A stretch of 64,000 nucleotides of DNA from assembly GCA_035560235.1 (NCBI GenBank), contig DATMAG010000018.1, positions 1-64,000 on the forward strand, read 5' to 3'. Position numbers and translations under genes: made by a program. The notes beneath the pieces are model-generated. The model was not told the origin of the DNA. It saw only the letters and a list, made by a program, of their open reading frames with translations, and searched no databases. This stretch comes from DASRDU01 sp035560235 (GTDB lineage Bacteria; Acidobacteriota; Blastocatellia; RBC074). Positions 8,510 to 17,900 of this stretch are shown here, piece by piece; positions within the stretch are counted from its first letter, which is position 1, and every line of letters begins with the position of its first letter.

Positions 8510-11227
8510 CTATTGAATGGTGACCGTCACGGTGTTGGCGCGAATCAGCGTGCCCTGACCATCACTGACTCTGACCTGGATGGTCACGTTCGCGCCTGCC
8601 GCAACGTCAGCCGGAATCTGCACGTTGAGCTGGTCGAGTCCGGCAAAGCCGGGCGCCGGACCGGCGAACAGGACCTGGGCATTGACGCCGCCAATCGTGA
8701 CCTGCACGTTTTCAGCCACGCCGTTGCCTGGATTGCCATCCGAATCAGGAGCATTGCGGATGCCCGAACCGAAGAGCACCAGGTAAAGCGTGTCTCCGGC
8801 GTTGCGCTGAATCGGCACCGGCACGATCCTGTTCTGCGCTGAATCAAACCGAGCCAGCGGTTCGTAGCTTTGCTGCTGATTCGCCTTGACGCGTAACAAC
8901 AGCCCGGCAGGTAAGCCCTGACCGCTGGCATCGGCAGTGAACAGGCTCGGAGCAACGCCGGGAGCTGAAAGCCTGCCCTGCGCCACCACGCTGTTCCCGT
9001 TCATCACTGTAACCTGGGCATCGCCTGAGGCGGTTTCCGGCGGAACCAGATAGTTGATCTGCGTCGGTGAGACGAAGAACAGACCCGCCGGTTTGCCATC
9101 CACCAGCACGCTCACGCCGCCCAGAGTGGTCGGCAGCGGCAGCTTTGTCGCCACCTGAGTCGTGGCCGACAGGTTGCTGCCGAAGGAGGCGATGATTGAT
9201 TCAGAGCCGTTGTCGGCCTGATAACTGCCCGCGCTCACTGAAGCCAGCGGCGCAAACGACATGAAGGTGCTTGCGGGTTTGACTTCGATGGTGACCGCAT
9301 CTATCGAATTATCGGGCTGCAGCGCGCCTCTGACTTCGACCAGCGCGCCAACGGCGACTGCGCTGTTCTCACGTCTGATTCGCGTGGATTCGCTGACGCG
9401 CACCTTGCGGCCATCCACAGTCCATTCGCCCGTGAGATTGGTCGTATCAGGCAGGCTCGTGATCTTCCCGATGAATTCAACCAGCGTGACGATTGCGCCG
9501 CCGCTGACTGAGGTCGCCTTGACTTCAATCTTCACGGCATCAACCGAGCCATCGCTGCGCAGGAAGCCCCTGACCTCGACCAGCGCGCCGACAGCGACTG
9601 TGCCACGACGCTGCTCGATCTTCGTCGCAGCCGAGACGTGAACGGTCTTGCCCGCGACTGTCCAGTCACCGATCAGGCCCGCCGGGAAGGCGCTGACTGT
9701 GCCGAAGAAGATCGTGAAGCCGACGGCTCCGGGCGGGACGACGATGTCCGTCTTGACTTCGATTTCAGTCGCGTCAATCGAACCGTCGCTGCGCAGATTG
9801 CCCTTGACTTCGACCACTGCTCCGACGACGACCGGGCCGCGCTCCTTGTCAATGCGGGTCGAATCGCTGACGTGAACGGTGCGGTCACCGACCTTCCAGT
9901 CACCGATGAGCGTCTGCCCGCCAGGCAGTTCCTTAACCACGCCGACAAAGCGGACGAAACCGAGGCTGTCACCAGCCGCCAGTTTGACCTCGATTTTGAC
10001 GGCCACGAGCGTGTCGTTCTGTTTGACGGCGAAGACTTCAACCAGCGCGCCGACGGCCACCTGACCGTGTTCCTGATTGATAATTGTGTTCTGGGTGACC
10101 TGTACCTTCTGACCACCCACCGTCCATTCACCGATCAGCCCCTGCGCCGGAAGCGCGGTGATTCTGCCGAAGAACCGGATGAAGCCCGCATCGCCGCAGA
10201 AATTGCAGAAGACCTTTTCGACTTCGATTTCTGAAGCGTTGATTGAGCCATCACTCTGGCGCGAGCCTTCGACTTCGACAAACGAGCCGACAGCGACCGG
10301 ACCTGCCTCCTCCCTGATCTTCGTCCCGGAGGTGACGTGAACCGTGCGGCCACTGACCTTCCAGTCACCGATCTGACCAGGCGTGCCAGGCAGCGACTCA
10401 ACCTTGCCGAAGAATCTGACGTGCTGGTCTTCGCTGTCGGGCGTCCTGATGGTTTCAATCTTCGTGGCGTTGAGCGATCCGTCAGATTGCAGCGTTCCTT
10501 CAACCTTGACGATGGTGCCGACAGCGACCGGCGCGTCACTCTGGTTGATGGTGGTGGCGCTGCTGACGTGAACCGTGCGCCCGCTGACCTTCCAGTCGCC
10601 TGTGCGATCCGGCGTGTCGGGCAGACTTTCGATTTTGCCGATGAACTTCGTCTCAAGGCTGAAGCCCGGTCTGGTTTCGATCTCAAGTGCATTGATCGTC
10701 AGATCAGGCTGCACGAGGCCCTGGACTCTGACTGTTGCGCCGACGGCGACCGGGCCGTTCTCCTGCTCGATATGCGTCATGGCCGTGACGTGAACCGTGC
10801 GCCCGCTCACTTTCCAGTCGCCGACGCGGTTGGGCGTACTCGGCAGTTCATCAACGGTGCCGATGAAGGTCAGCGAAATGCCGCCGATCGAACCCATTCC
10901 GATTTCGATCTTCGTGGCCGTCAATGAGCCGTCGCTGTTGAGCGTGCCTTTGACTTCGGCAAAGGCGCCGACTGCAACCTTGCCGTTCTCCTGATTGATC
11001 ACGGTGGTTGCGGTGACGTGAACGACCTTGAGGTTGACCTTCCAGTCGCCAACAAAACTGGCTGTGGCGGGCAGCGCGGTAATGACGCCTCGCAGCCCGG
11101 TAAATTCATCTGTGGTTGAGCTGTCGTCTGCCAGTGCCGGGCTGGCAGGCAGCATTCCGGCCAGCAGAATCAGCGTGGCCAGAATTGCTTTGAGTGCGGA
11201 CCGTGGATTGGTTTTGCGGCGATTCAT
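8510..11227 (-). CDS. secreted protein with eight DUF5666-like repeats and a TIGR03437-type C-terminal domain
   Basis: A 905-residue exported protein. ATG 11227 is chosen because it gives a clear signal peptide (LKAILATLILLAGMLPASPA) and has AGGGA seven bases upstream; the open frame extends 57 codons further without such support. After the leader come eight tandem beta-rich repeats of about 67-70 residues, each built on IGDWKVSGRTVHVT ... GPVAVGALVEVKG ... DGSIDATEIEV, matching the DUF5666 pattern. About residues 650-905 form the acidobacterial C-terminal domain TIGR03437 type (SPTQINYLVPPETASG, LVLFGSGIRN, GLDQLNVQIP). Probably an extracellular or surface protein; function unknown. The repeats are divergent in DNA, so they are not a recent expansion. 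Confidence 0.9.
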   Translation of the reverse strand: MNRRKTNPRSALKAILATLILLAGMLPASPALADDSSTTDEFTGLRGVITALPATASFVGDWKVNLKVVHVTATTVINQENGKVAVGAFAEVKGTLNSDGSLTATKIEIGMGSIGGISLTFIGTVDELPSTPNRVGDWKVSGRTVHVTAMTHIEQENGPVAVGATVRVQGLVQPDLTINALEIETRPGFSLETKFIGKIESLPDTPDRTGDWKVSGRTVHVSSATTINQSDAPVAVGTIVKVEGTLQSDGSLNATKIETIRTPDSEDQHVRFFGKVESLPGTPGQIGDWKVSGRTVHVTSGTKIREEAGPVAVGSFVEVEGSRQSDGSINASEIEVEKVFCNFCGDAGFIRFFGRITALPAQGLIGEWTVGGQKVQVTQNTIINQEHGQVAVGALVEVFAVKQNDTLVAVKIEVKLAAGDSLGFVRFVGVVKELPGGQTLIGDWKVGDRTVHVSDSTRIDKERGPVVVGAVVEVKGNLRSDGSIDATEIEVKTDIVVPPGAVGFTIFFGTVSAFPAGLIGDWTVAGKTVHVSAATKIEQRRGTVAVGALVEVRGFLRSDGSVDAVKIEVKATSVSGGAIVTLVEFIGKITSLPDTTNLTGEWTVDGRKVRVSESTRIRRENSAVAVGALVEVRGALQPDNSIDAVTIEVKPASTFMSFAPLASVSAGSYQADNGSESIIASFGSNLSATTQVATKLPLPTTLGGVSVLVDGKPAGLFFVSPTQINYLVPPETASGDAQVTVMNGNSVVAQGRLSAPGVAPSLFTADASGQGLPAGLLLRVKANQQQSYEPLARFDSAQNRIVPVPIQRNAGDTLYLVLFGSGIRNAPDSDGNPGNGVAENVQVTIGGVNAQVLFAGPAPGFAGLDQLNVQIPADVAAGANVTIQVRVSDGQGTLIRANTVTVTIQ

Positions 11228-11509
11228 TTGTAGTCCCTGATATCCTTTCATTTCAAATCCTGTTGACTGACTCAAAGGCGTGACACAACCGGCATTTTCA
11301 CCCTCTGCTGTGTAACTTTTTCCAGTGAGTCCTTCATCTGCTGCAGTAAATTGCTCAGTTGCAGTGAATGCAGGGTCAGTCGTCCTGATCTTCTTCAAAC
11401 CTTGTGCCGGACTTTGCCCGTCTCACAAATTCATTGCCAAACACATCAGGGCAAAGGAATTTTGTGACAAACTCCGGGGCGGACCCGGATGCTCAAAATT
11501 CCCGCGCAG

Positions 11510-11525
11510 CGTGAACGGCAGTTCA
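11510..11525. promoter_or_regulatory. operator-like palindrome 1 (GAAC-N4-GTTC)
   Basis: GTGAACGGCAGTTCAC: perfect 6-bp arms around a 4-base spacer. The core GAAC-N4-GTTC is the architecture of Gram-positive-type LexA/DinR boxes; whether an acidobacterial LexA uses it is not known from this window. Confidence 0.35.
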
Positions 11526-11603
11526 CAGTCTTTGCCAGACCCCGGCAATGCATCTGTAGTTGCCGTGCTATCAGAGAGTAAATGCAGTGGTTATTGAGTT
11601 GGC

Positions 11604-11619
11604 GCGAACGCGGTTTCGC
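11604..11619. promoter_or_regulatory. operator-like palindrome 2
   Basis: GCGAACGCGGTTTCGC: 5 of 6 arm positions pair, same 4-base spacer as site 1. Its centre is 19 bases from site 3, close to two helical turns, so a dimeric regulator could bind both on one face. Confidence 0.3.
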
Positions 11620-11622
11620 AGT

Positions 11623-11638
11623 GTGAACAGGAGTTCGC
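11623..11638. promoter_or_regulatory. operator-like palindrome 3
   Basis: GTGAACAGGAGTTCGC: 5 of 6 arm positions pair and the GAAC-N4-GTTC core is intact. It lies 302 bases before the subtilase start codon and about 400 before the DUF5666 start. Confidence 0.32.
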
Positions 11639-11939
11639 CTTCTCATCAGGCGGAAAGAGCGACGGGAAAAATATTCAGGATCGGAAGATCAGCTCCGGGC
11701 GTTGAAAAGGCAGGGATTAGTGATCCTCACCGGATGAACTGCCGGACTTGCCGTGTGACTGAAGTGTGAGCTCCGGTTGGCACGGATATTGCCAATCTGA
11801 ATTACCAATCTAATGAGTACCTCAAAGTATGGTGTCAGGCTTCTCAACAGGTTTATGATGCGGTATCACGCTACCCGTCGGAACCCTGATTGAACTGAAG
11901 ATTGCCGACAGGAATATTCATCTGTACCGGAACAGACAA

Positions 11940-13961
11940 ATGAAAGCTGTAATGCATCTCCTCAAAGTCACCCGCAGGCGTTTCGCTGTGTGGCTGCTGA
12001 TGGCAGCGGTCTGCTGCGGAAGCCTGATTCTGCCGGATATTCAGGCTCAGTCGGATCGCGAGCGCGGGCGGGATTCGTCGCCCGGCAGCCGCCGCCGGGT
12101 GCTGCCGCGCCGGATCTCGAACGAAGGCGATGACAAAATCTCTGATGACCTGAAACCCCTGGTCAGTCAGCCGCAGAATGGGCGTGAACGCGTTGTGCTG
12201 CAGTTCAGACAGCCGCCGGGCAGCGCGGCACAGCAGGTTCTCAGCCGGGCCGGGGTGGTTGTTCGCGACAGCTTTCAGAATCTGGATTCGACGACGGTTG
12301 AACTGCCGACCGCGACGATCCGCGAACTGGCGCGACTTGATGACGTGTCGTTCGTCGTGCCGGATCGTGAAGTCAGATCGCTCGGCCACATTTCGCTGAC
12401 GACGGGCGCTGATGCGGCGCGCGGTTTTATTGAGGGAACAGGCGCGAGCAGCGGACTCGACGGCACCGGCATCGGCATCGCCGTGCTTGATTCGGGGATT
12501 GACGACGAACACAAATCGTTCCGCGACCGCAGTAACCGCAAGCGCGTCATCCGGGGGCTTGATTTCGTCAGCCCCGACAACGAGAAATCGGAACAGGACT
12601 ATTACGGTCACGGGACGCACGTCGCTTCGGTTGCGGCAGGCAACGGGCTGATCGCCAGCGCGGCGTACCTGGGAATCGCGCCGAATGCGACGCTCATCAA
12701 CCTGCGGGTCCTGGACGCCCAGGGCAGGGGGACGATTTCAAGCGTGCTGCGGGCGCTCGACTGGGTGCTGGCGAATCGCGCGACTTACAACATCCGCGTC
12801 GTCAATCTCAGTCTCGGCATGCCTGCGGTTGATTCATTCCGCAACGATCCGATCTGCCGCGCGGTCAGAAAGCTGGCTGATGTCGGCATCGTCGTTGTGG
12901 CCGCTGCTGGCAACAATGGCCGCGACAGCGAAGGGCGCAAGGTTTACGGGCTGATTCATTCGCCGGGCATCGAACCGTCAGCCATTACGGTCGGCGCTTC
13001 CAACACCTTCGGCACCGATTTTCGCGGCGACGATGTGGTGACGACCTACAGTTCGCGCGGGCCGACGCGCAGTTACTGGACTGACGCGCTCGGCTTTCGG
13101 CATCACGACAATCTGATCAAGCCTGAACTCGTCGCGCCTGGCAACAAGGTCATCGCGGCGATGGCCGACATCGAGCACAACGCGCTGGTGAGCGAATATC
13201 CGCAACTCAATGCGAACGTCAGCACCGACCCGGAACGAATGATGATGGTGATGAACGGCACTTCAGTTGCCACGCCGGTTGTGTCGGGCACGGTGGCGCT
13301 GATGCTGCAGGCCAATCCGTCGCTCACGCCGAATCTCGTCAAGGCGATTCTGATGTACACGGCGCAGCCGCTCGCCGGATACAACACGCTCGAACAGGGC
13401 GCGGGTCAGATCAACATCGAAGGCGCAGTGCGCCTGGCAAAGATCATCCGCCGCGATCTGAATCCCGGCATGGGACTCGGCGCGCCGCTGCTGAACCTGA
13501 CTGATCTTCCGTTTCCCTGGACGACGATCAGCGGTTACACCTTCCCCTGGTCGCAGGGCATCATCGTCGGGCACACCTTCCTGACTGGTTACGGACTGAT
13601 GACGCGGTATCAGCGCATCTACAACCTGGGAGTGCTGGCTTCTGACGGGCTGATCTTCTCCAACGGAGTCTTTTCCTTCGACCGAGCATTTCTCTCCGAT
13701 GGCATCCAGATCAGCGACCGCGTGCTGACGAGCCTCGGCGGGCCGCTTGGCGGCGGGTTGTATTTCATCGGCACGGGCGTGCTGGCGAGCGACGGCGTGC
13801 TGGCCAGTGATGGTGTGCTGGCGAGCGACGGCGTGCTGGCGAGCGACGGCGTGCTGGCCTCTGATGCGTATGTCACTTCTCAGGCCGCGCAAAGAAACGG
13901 TGACGCCACTCCGGCAATGTCTCCCAGACAGGACGACGGCAGGGATTACACAGGATACTGA
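11940..13961 (+). CDS. S8 family serine peptidase (subtilase) with C-terminal LASDGV repeats
   Basis: A 673-residue secreted subtilisin-like protease. The signal region includes VWLLMAAVCCGSLILPDIQA, followed by an I9-like propeptide part (RERVVLQFRQPPG). The catalytic triad is complete: Asp in VLDSGIDDEH (about 182), His in GHGTHVASVAAG (about 222), Ser in NGTSVATPVVSG (about 440), with the oxyanion Asn in VVAAAGNNGRDSEG. Beyond the protease core, residues about 520-645 are an unusual Ser/Asp/Gly-rich tail with decaying copies of GVLASDGV, five of them perfect tandem 18-bp units at 13779-13868. This tail may be a calcium-binding or surface-anchoring segment, which is inference. Divergent from the DUF5666 gene across the palindrome-containing spacer. 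Confidence 0.92.
   Translation: MKAVMHLLKVTRRRFAVWLLMAAVCCGSLILPDIQAQSDRERGRDSSPGSRRRVLPRRISNEGDDKISDDLKPLVSQPQNGRERVVLQFRQPPGSAAQQVLSRAGVVVRDSFQNLDSTTVELPTATIRELARLDDVSFVVPDREVRSLGHISLTTGADAARGFIEGTGASSGLDGTGIGIAVLDSGIDDEHKSFRDRSNRKRVIRGLDFVSPDNEKSEQDYYGHGTHVASVAAGNGLIASAAYLGIAPNATLINLRVLDAQGRGTISSVLRALDWVLANRATYNIRVVNLSLGMPAVDSFRNDPICRAVRKLADVGIVVVAAAGNNGRDSEGRKVYGLIHSPGIEPSAITVGASNTFGTDFRGDDVVTTYSSRGPTRSYWTDALGFRHHDNLIKPELVAPGNKVIAAMADIEHNALVSEYPQLNANVSTDPERMMMVMNGTSVATPVVSGTVALMLQANPSLTPNLVKAILMYTAQPLAGYNTLEQGAGQINIEGAVRLAKIIRRDLNPGMGLGAPLLNLTDLPFPWTTISGYTFPWSQGIIVGHTFLTGYGLMTRYQRIYNLGVLASDGLIFSNGVFSFDRAFLSDGIQISDRVLTSLGGPLGGGLYFIGTGVLASDGVLASDGVLASDGVLASDGVLASDAYVTSQAAQRNGDATPAMSPRQDDGRDYTGY
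13779..13868 (+). repeat. 18-bp tandem repeat encoding GVLASD x5
   Basis: Five consecutive 18-base units (GTGCTGGCGAGCGACGGC and variants) inside the subtilase gene. Units 1, 3 and 4 are identical; unit 2 has third-position changes and unit 5 is diverged at its end. Because units are whole codons, copy-number change would leave the frame intact. A degenerate copy (GVLASDGL) at about 13630 suggests the whole tail grew by duplication. Confidence 0.85.
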
Positions 13962-14003
13962 AGCGATTGAGCCGATCGCGCAGGCTTTCAGCAGAGAACA
14001 GGC

Positions 14004-14903
14004 ATGTCTCGATCTACCATACCGGCTTTTTCTGAAGCAGCAGTGGCCCCGAGTGAAACGCAGGTCACTGCCTCGTGGCTTCACCGCCTGACTCGCGGGC
14101 AGGAGGATGAAGTGCTGCAGTTTCTCGCGCGGCGACCGCTGCACACGGTGATTATGTCCGGCCTGATCCGCGACAACGGGCTGGAAAGCCCGCTCAATCG
14201 CGGTTCGTTTTACGGCTGGCGCAATCTGAAGGGCGATCTGCTCGGCGTGGCGCTGATCGGGCATCTCACCCTGGTTGAAACCCGCAGCGATGTCGCACTC
14301 GCCGCCTTTGCGCGACTGGCGCACGCCGAACCGCTCACGCATACCATCATCGGTGAGCAGCGCCGGGTCGAACGCTTCCGCGCCCACTACTTCAGCCGCA
14401 AATCGGTGCCGCATCTGCTCTGTCGTGAACTGCTCTTCGAGCAGCGTTATCCGGTCGAAATCAGAGAGTCAGTCAGCGGTCTGCGCCTCGCGACGCCTGA
14501 GGATCTGCGCGTGGTGGCTGAAGCGCACGCCCGCGTGGCCGAACAGGAAAGCGGCGTCAACCCGATGAAGGCTGATCCGCGAGGCTATCTGCAACGCTGC
14601 GCCCGCCGCAGTGCACTGGGCCGCGTCTGGGTGCTCAGGAACGATGCGCGGCTGATCTTCAAGGCCGACGTTGTTGCTGACACGCCGGAAGCCGTCTACC
14701 TCGAAGGCGTCTATGTGCATCAGGAGGAGCGCGGCAGGGGCTACGGCCTGCGCTGCCTGGCGCAGATGAACCGCCATCTGCTGCAGCGGACGAATTCGGT
14801 CTGCCTGCTCGTCAATGAACGCAATCAGGCCGCACAGTCGCTTTACCGCCGCGCCGGATTCAGACTGCGCGGCTCGTGGGAAACAGTCTTTCTGAAGCAC
14901 TGA
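14004..14903 (+). CDS. GNAT family N-acetyltransferase with DUF4081-like N-terminal half
   Basis: A 299-residue two-domain protein. The C-terminal half is a GNAT acetyltransferase: VYLEGVYVHQEERGRGYGLR carries the acetyl-CoA pyrophosphate-binding motif (Q/RxxGxG/A) and LLVNERNQAAQSLYRRAGF is the usual C-terminal motif. The N-terminal half (LARRPLHTVIMSGLIRDNG, GALIGHLTL-like strands) resembles DUF4081, found in front of GNAT domains in similar acidobacterial and actinobacterial proteins. Substrate unknown. It lies 15 bases before the sigma-54 activator gene and may be co-transcribed with it. Confidence 0.87.
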   Translation: MSRSTIPAFSEAAVAPSETQVTASWLHRLTRGQEDEVLQFLARRPLHTVIMSGLIRDNGLESPLNRGSFYGWRNLKGDLLGVALIGHLTLVETRSDVALAAFARLAHAEPLTHTIIGEQRRVERFRAHYFSRKSVPHLLCRELLFEQRYPVEIRESVSGLRLATPEDLRVVAEAHARVAEQESGVNPMKADPRGYLQRCARRSALGRVWVLRNDARLIFKADVVADTPEAVYLEGVYVHQEERGRGYGLRCLAQMNRHLLQRTNSVCLLVNERNQAAQSLYRRAGFRLRGSWETVFLKH

Positions 14904-14918
14904 CCTCAAATCAATCGC

Positions 14919-17900
14919 ATGACCAGGCGAACCCTCAGACCGGAAGCGGAACCAGAAACGATCAGGCGCGAAGCCGATTCAGGCGTGATTGACTTTGCGA
15001 GCGCGCGGCTGCGTTCACGCACCGTCAATGCGCCGTCGCTGCTCAGGGACGAACTCGAAGAGATTCGGCTGCTGCTCGATCAGGGGCAGGCGAGTCAGGC
15101 GCAGAAACGCATCGCCGCGCTCATCAAAACCGCCCGCAACGACGCTTCGCTGGTCGCGAGAGCGCGCTGCGCTCTGTCGCTCTCCTATGAAATGCAGGGG
15201 CGGTATCGCGAATCGCTCGAAGCCGTCGCAATGTACGAAGCGCCGGAAGAGCGCGCCGGGCTTGAGCCTGAAGCGCTTTCCTGCGTGCGCACTCACATCG
15301 GACTCGCGTGCAATTACACGGGCGATCATCCGAAAGCGATTGCCGTCCTCAACACCGCGCTGCGCGAAGCCGTCGAGGATGAATCCGACGAACAGATCGG
15401 AACGATTTACACCGCGCTGGCCCGCGTCTATCGCAGCATCAACGAATACACCATTGCCCGCGATCACGCCCGCAAGGCGCTCGAACATCACCGCCGCACC
15501 GGCGACTGGCGCGGCCTGGCTGAAGCCTGGTTTGCGGTGGCGATGGCCGATTTTTACGAAGGCCGCTGGGAATCGGCACTCGAAAACTTCGAGCAGGCGC
15601 GCACGCTGATTGGCGATCATCCGGCCTCGTATCTGCTCGGCAAGATTTATAACAACATGGCCGGATCGTGCTGGTTTCTCAAACGCCCGCACGACGGCAT
15701 TCGCCATCTCGAAAAGGCGATCAGCTATTTCGAGACGACCGAACACAAGTCGAACGCGATTGACGGCTGGAACAACCTCGGCATCAACCTGACGCTCGTC
15801 GGTGAATGGCCGCGCGCCGAAGCGGCGCTGGAACGCGCGCTGGCGATTGCTTCAGAAGCCGATGAACGACAGGCGCGGGTGCCGATGATTCTGGATTCAT
15901 TCGGTGAACTGCGGCTCCTGCAGGGGCGGCTCGATGAGGCGCAGCAACTGCTCGCCCGCGCCGTCAGCATCTCCAGGGAGAATGGCAACAAATGGTACGA
16001 GGGCCAGGCGTTGCGCACGCTCAGTCAGTGCCATCTGGCGATGAACGATCCGGCCCGCGCGCTCGATGAAGCGCAGCAGGCGCTCGCACTCGGAGAACGG
16101 ATCAGTGATCGTCAGGCGGTCTGCGAATCGCGCCTGCTGCTCGCGGAAGCGCATCTTGAGGCCGGGCGGCTGGATGAAAGCGCGACTGAGTTGCAGACGC
16201 TCGCTGACGAGACGAAGGATTCGCCGGAAGACCTGGCGATTGCGGGCGAGGCGCAGCGGCTGCACGGCCTGATTGCGCTTGCACAAAACGACACGACGCG
16301 GGCGGCGCAGCATTTTGGCCGCTGCATTTCGATTTTTGAAATGCTCGGCGATGCCTATCGCAGCACGCTCGCCCATTACCTGCTCGGTCGCGCTTATGCC
16401 GCGACGCAGCCCGAACGCGCGGCTGAACATCTCACGCTGGCCGTCGAAAGTTTTCAGAAACTCGGCGCCGGGCCTGCGCTCGCCCGCGCTGAAGCCGCGC
16501 TCGCGCAGCTTGATCGCAGCGTTCCGGCGCGACAGGAGGAAGTCGCGGCGCTGATTCAGATGCTCACGCTGCGCCTGAGCGAAGCCGTCGCTTCGCGTGA
16601 ACTGCTGCTGCGCGAACTCGCCGCCGTGCTGCGCGAAGAGACCGGCGCGCGCCGCGTGCTGATTCTTGAACCGCATCGCAGCGAAGCCGGGCAGAACCGA
16701 ATCGCCACAATCATCGGCTGGACTGAAAGTGAAGGCAGCAGGCTGATGGAACAGTTTGGCCGGACAGGCAGCGAGGCCGAGCGCGAACTGTTCGCCGCGC
16801 AGAATGATCTTTCGATTATTACGCTCAGGCCGCTCAGGGCGCTGCCCGCGACGCTGCTGATCGGGCCGCGCGATTCGGCCCGGCTGCCCTTCGGCCTGAC
16901 GATTGACCCGCTGCTGCGCGTCGTCGAACTCGGGCTGAGCGCCTGCGCCCTGCAGGAAAAAGAGGACGCGGGCCGCAACGGCAACGAACAGGCGGCAGCG
17001 GCGAGTCAGAGCCTGATGCCGGGCTTTATTCATTCAAGTCCGGCGATGACACGGCTTGTCGAAGAGATCTACAAGATTCGTTCATCGGACGTGACCGTGC
17101 TGGTCACAGGCGAATCGGGTACCGGCAAGGAACTCGTTGCCCGCGCCGTTCACGCCGTTTCATCGCGTCGCTCGAAAGTCTTCGTGCCGTTCAACTGCAC
17201 CGCTGTTCCAAAGGAACTCTCGGATGCCTTCCTCTTTGGTTACAAGCGCGGAGCGTTTACCGGCGCTGTCGCCGATTCCGCAGGCGTCATTCGCGCGGCT
17301 GAAGGCGGCACGCTCTTTCTTGATGAAATCGGCGATCTGCCGCTCGAGATTCAGCCGAAGCTCCTCAGGTTTTTGCAGGAAGGCGAAATTCAGCCGCTCG
17401 GTGAACATCGCCCGGCCAGGGTTGATGTGCGGGTGATTGCGGCAACGAATACTGATCTTGAAGAAATGGTCGCTGCCGGACGATTCCGCGAGGACTTGTA
17501 TTACCGCCTGAACGTGATCCGGCTGCACGTGCCCCCGCTCAGAGAGCGCCGCTCTGAGATCCCGGCCATCGTGAATCATTACATCCGGCATTACTCAGAA
17601 AAGTTCGGACGCCGCGACATTCAGATCAGCGCGCAGGCGCTCGATCTGCTGATGGTCTGTGACTGGCCTGGCAACGTGCGACAACTGACCAACGAACTTC
17701 AGCGCATCGTCGCGCGCGCCGAAGACAACACGCTGATTACGCCAAATCACCTTTCGCCTGAACTGCGCCGCACCGCACCGACAGCTTCCTTTTCAGCTTC
17801 GCCTGCTTCAGCCGCCGGCGAACCGTTCTGGCAGAGCATGACTCTGGCCGAAGCGACCGAGCACCTCGAACGCCTCTTCATTGCCGAAGTGCTGCGCAAA

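Larger units (their letters stand above)
11228..11939. other. long divergent spacer with operator-like palindromes
   Basis: A 712-base region between the divergent DUF5666 and subtilase genes. Short open frames in it lack any protein-like pattern. It holds three 16-bp imperfect palindromes (11510-11525, 11604-11619, 11623-11638) and a -10-like TATGAT at 11854-11859 upstream of the subtilase gene, without a good -35. Nothing else is recognised. Confidence 0.5.

Noticed and set aside
9261..11597. Several plus-strand open frames (up to about 200 residues) opposite the DUF5666 gene
   Set aside because: They mirror the repeats on the other strand, are rich in Arg/Ser/Pro and show no family pattern; the minus strand has a signal peptide and clear domains.
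11400..11900. Possible structured RNA or small gene in the subtilase/DUF5666 spacer
   Set aside because: No stable extended fold or coding pattern could be read by eye; only the short palindromes are supported.
13779..13868. Tandem 18-bp repeat as a CRISPR array
   Set aside because: Units are contiguous with no spacers and lie in a reading frame; no cas genes are present.
15897..17033. A 378-residue minus-strand open frame inside the sigma-54 activator gene
   Set aside because: Antisense shadow caused by GC-biased codons; the plus strand has complete domain motifs.
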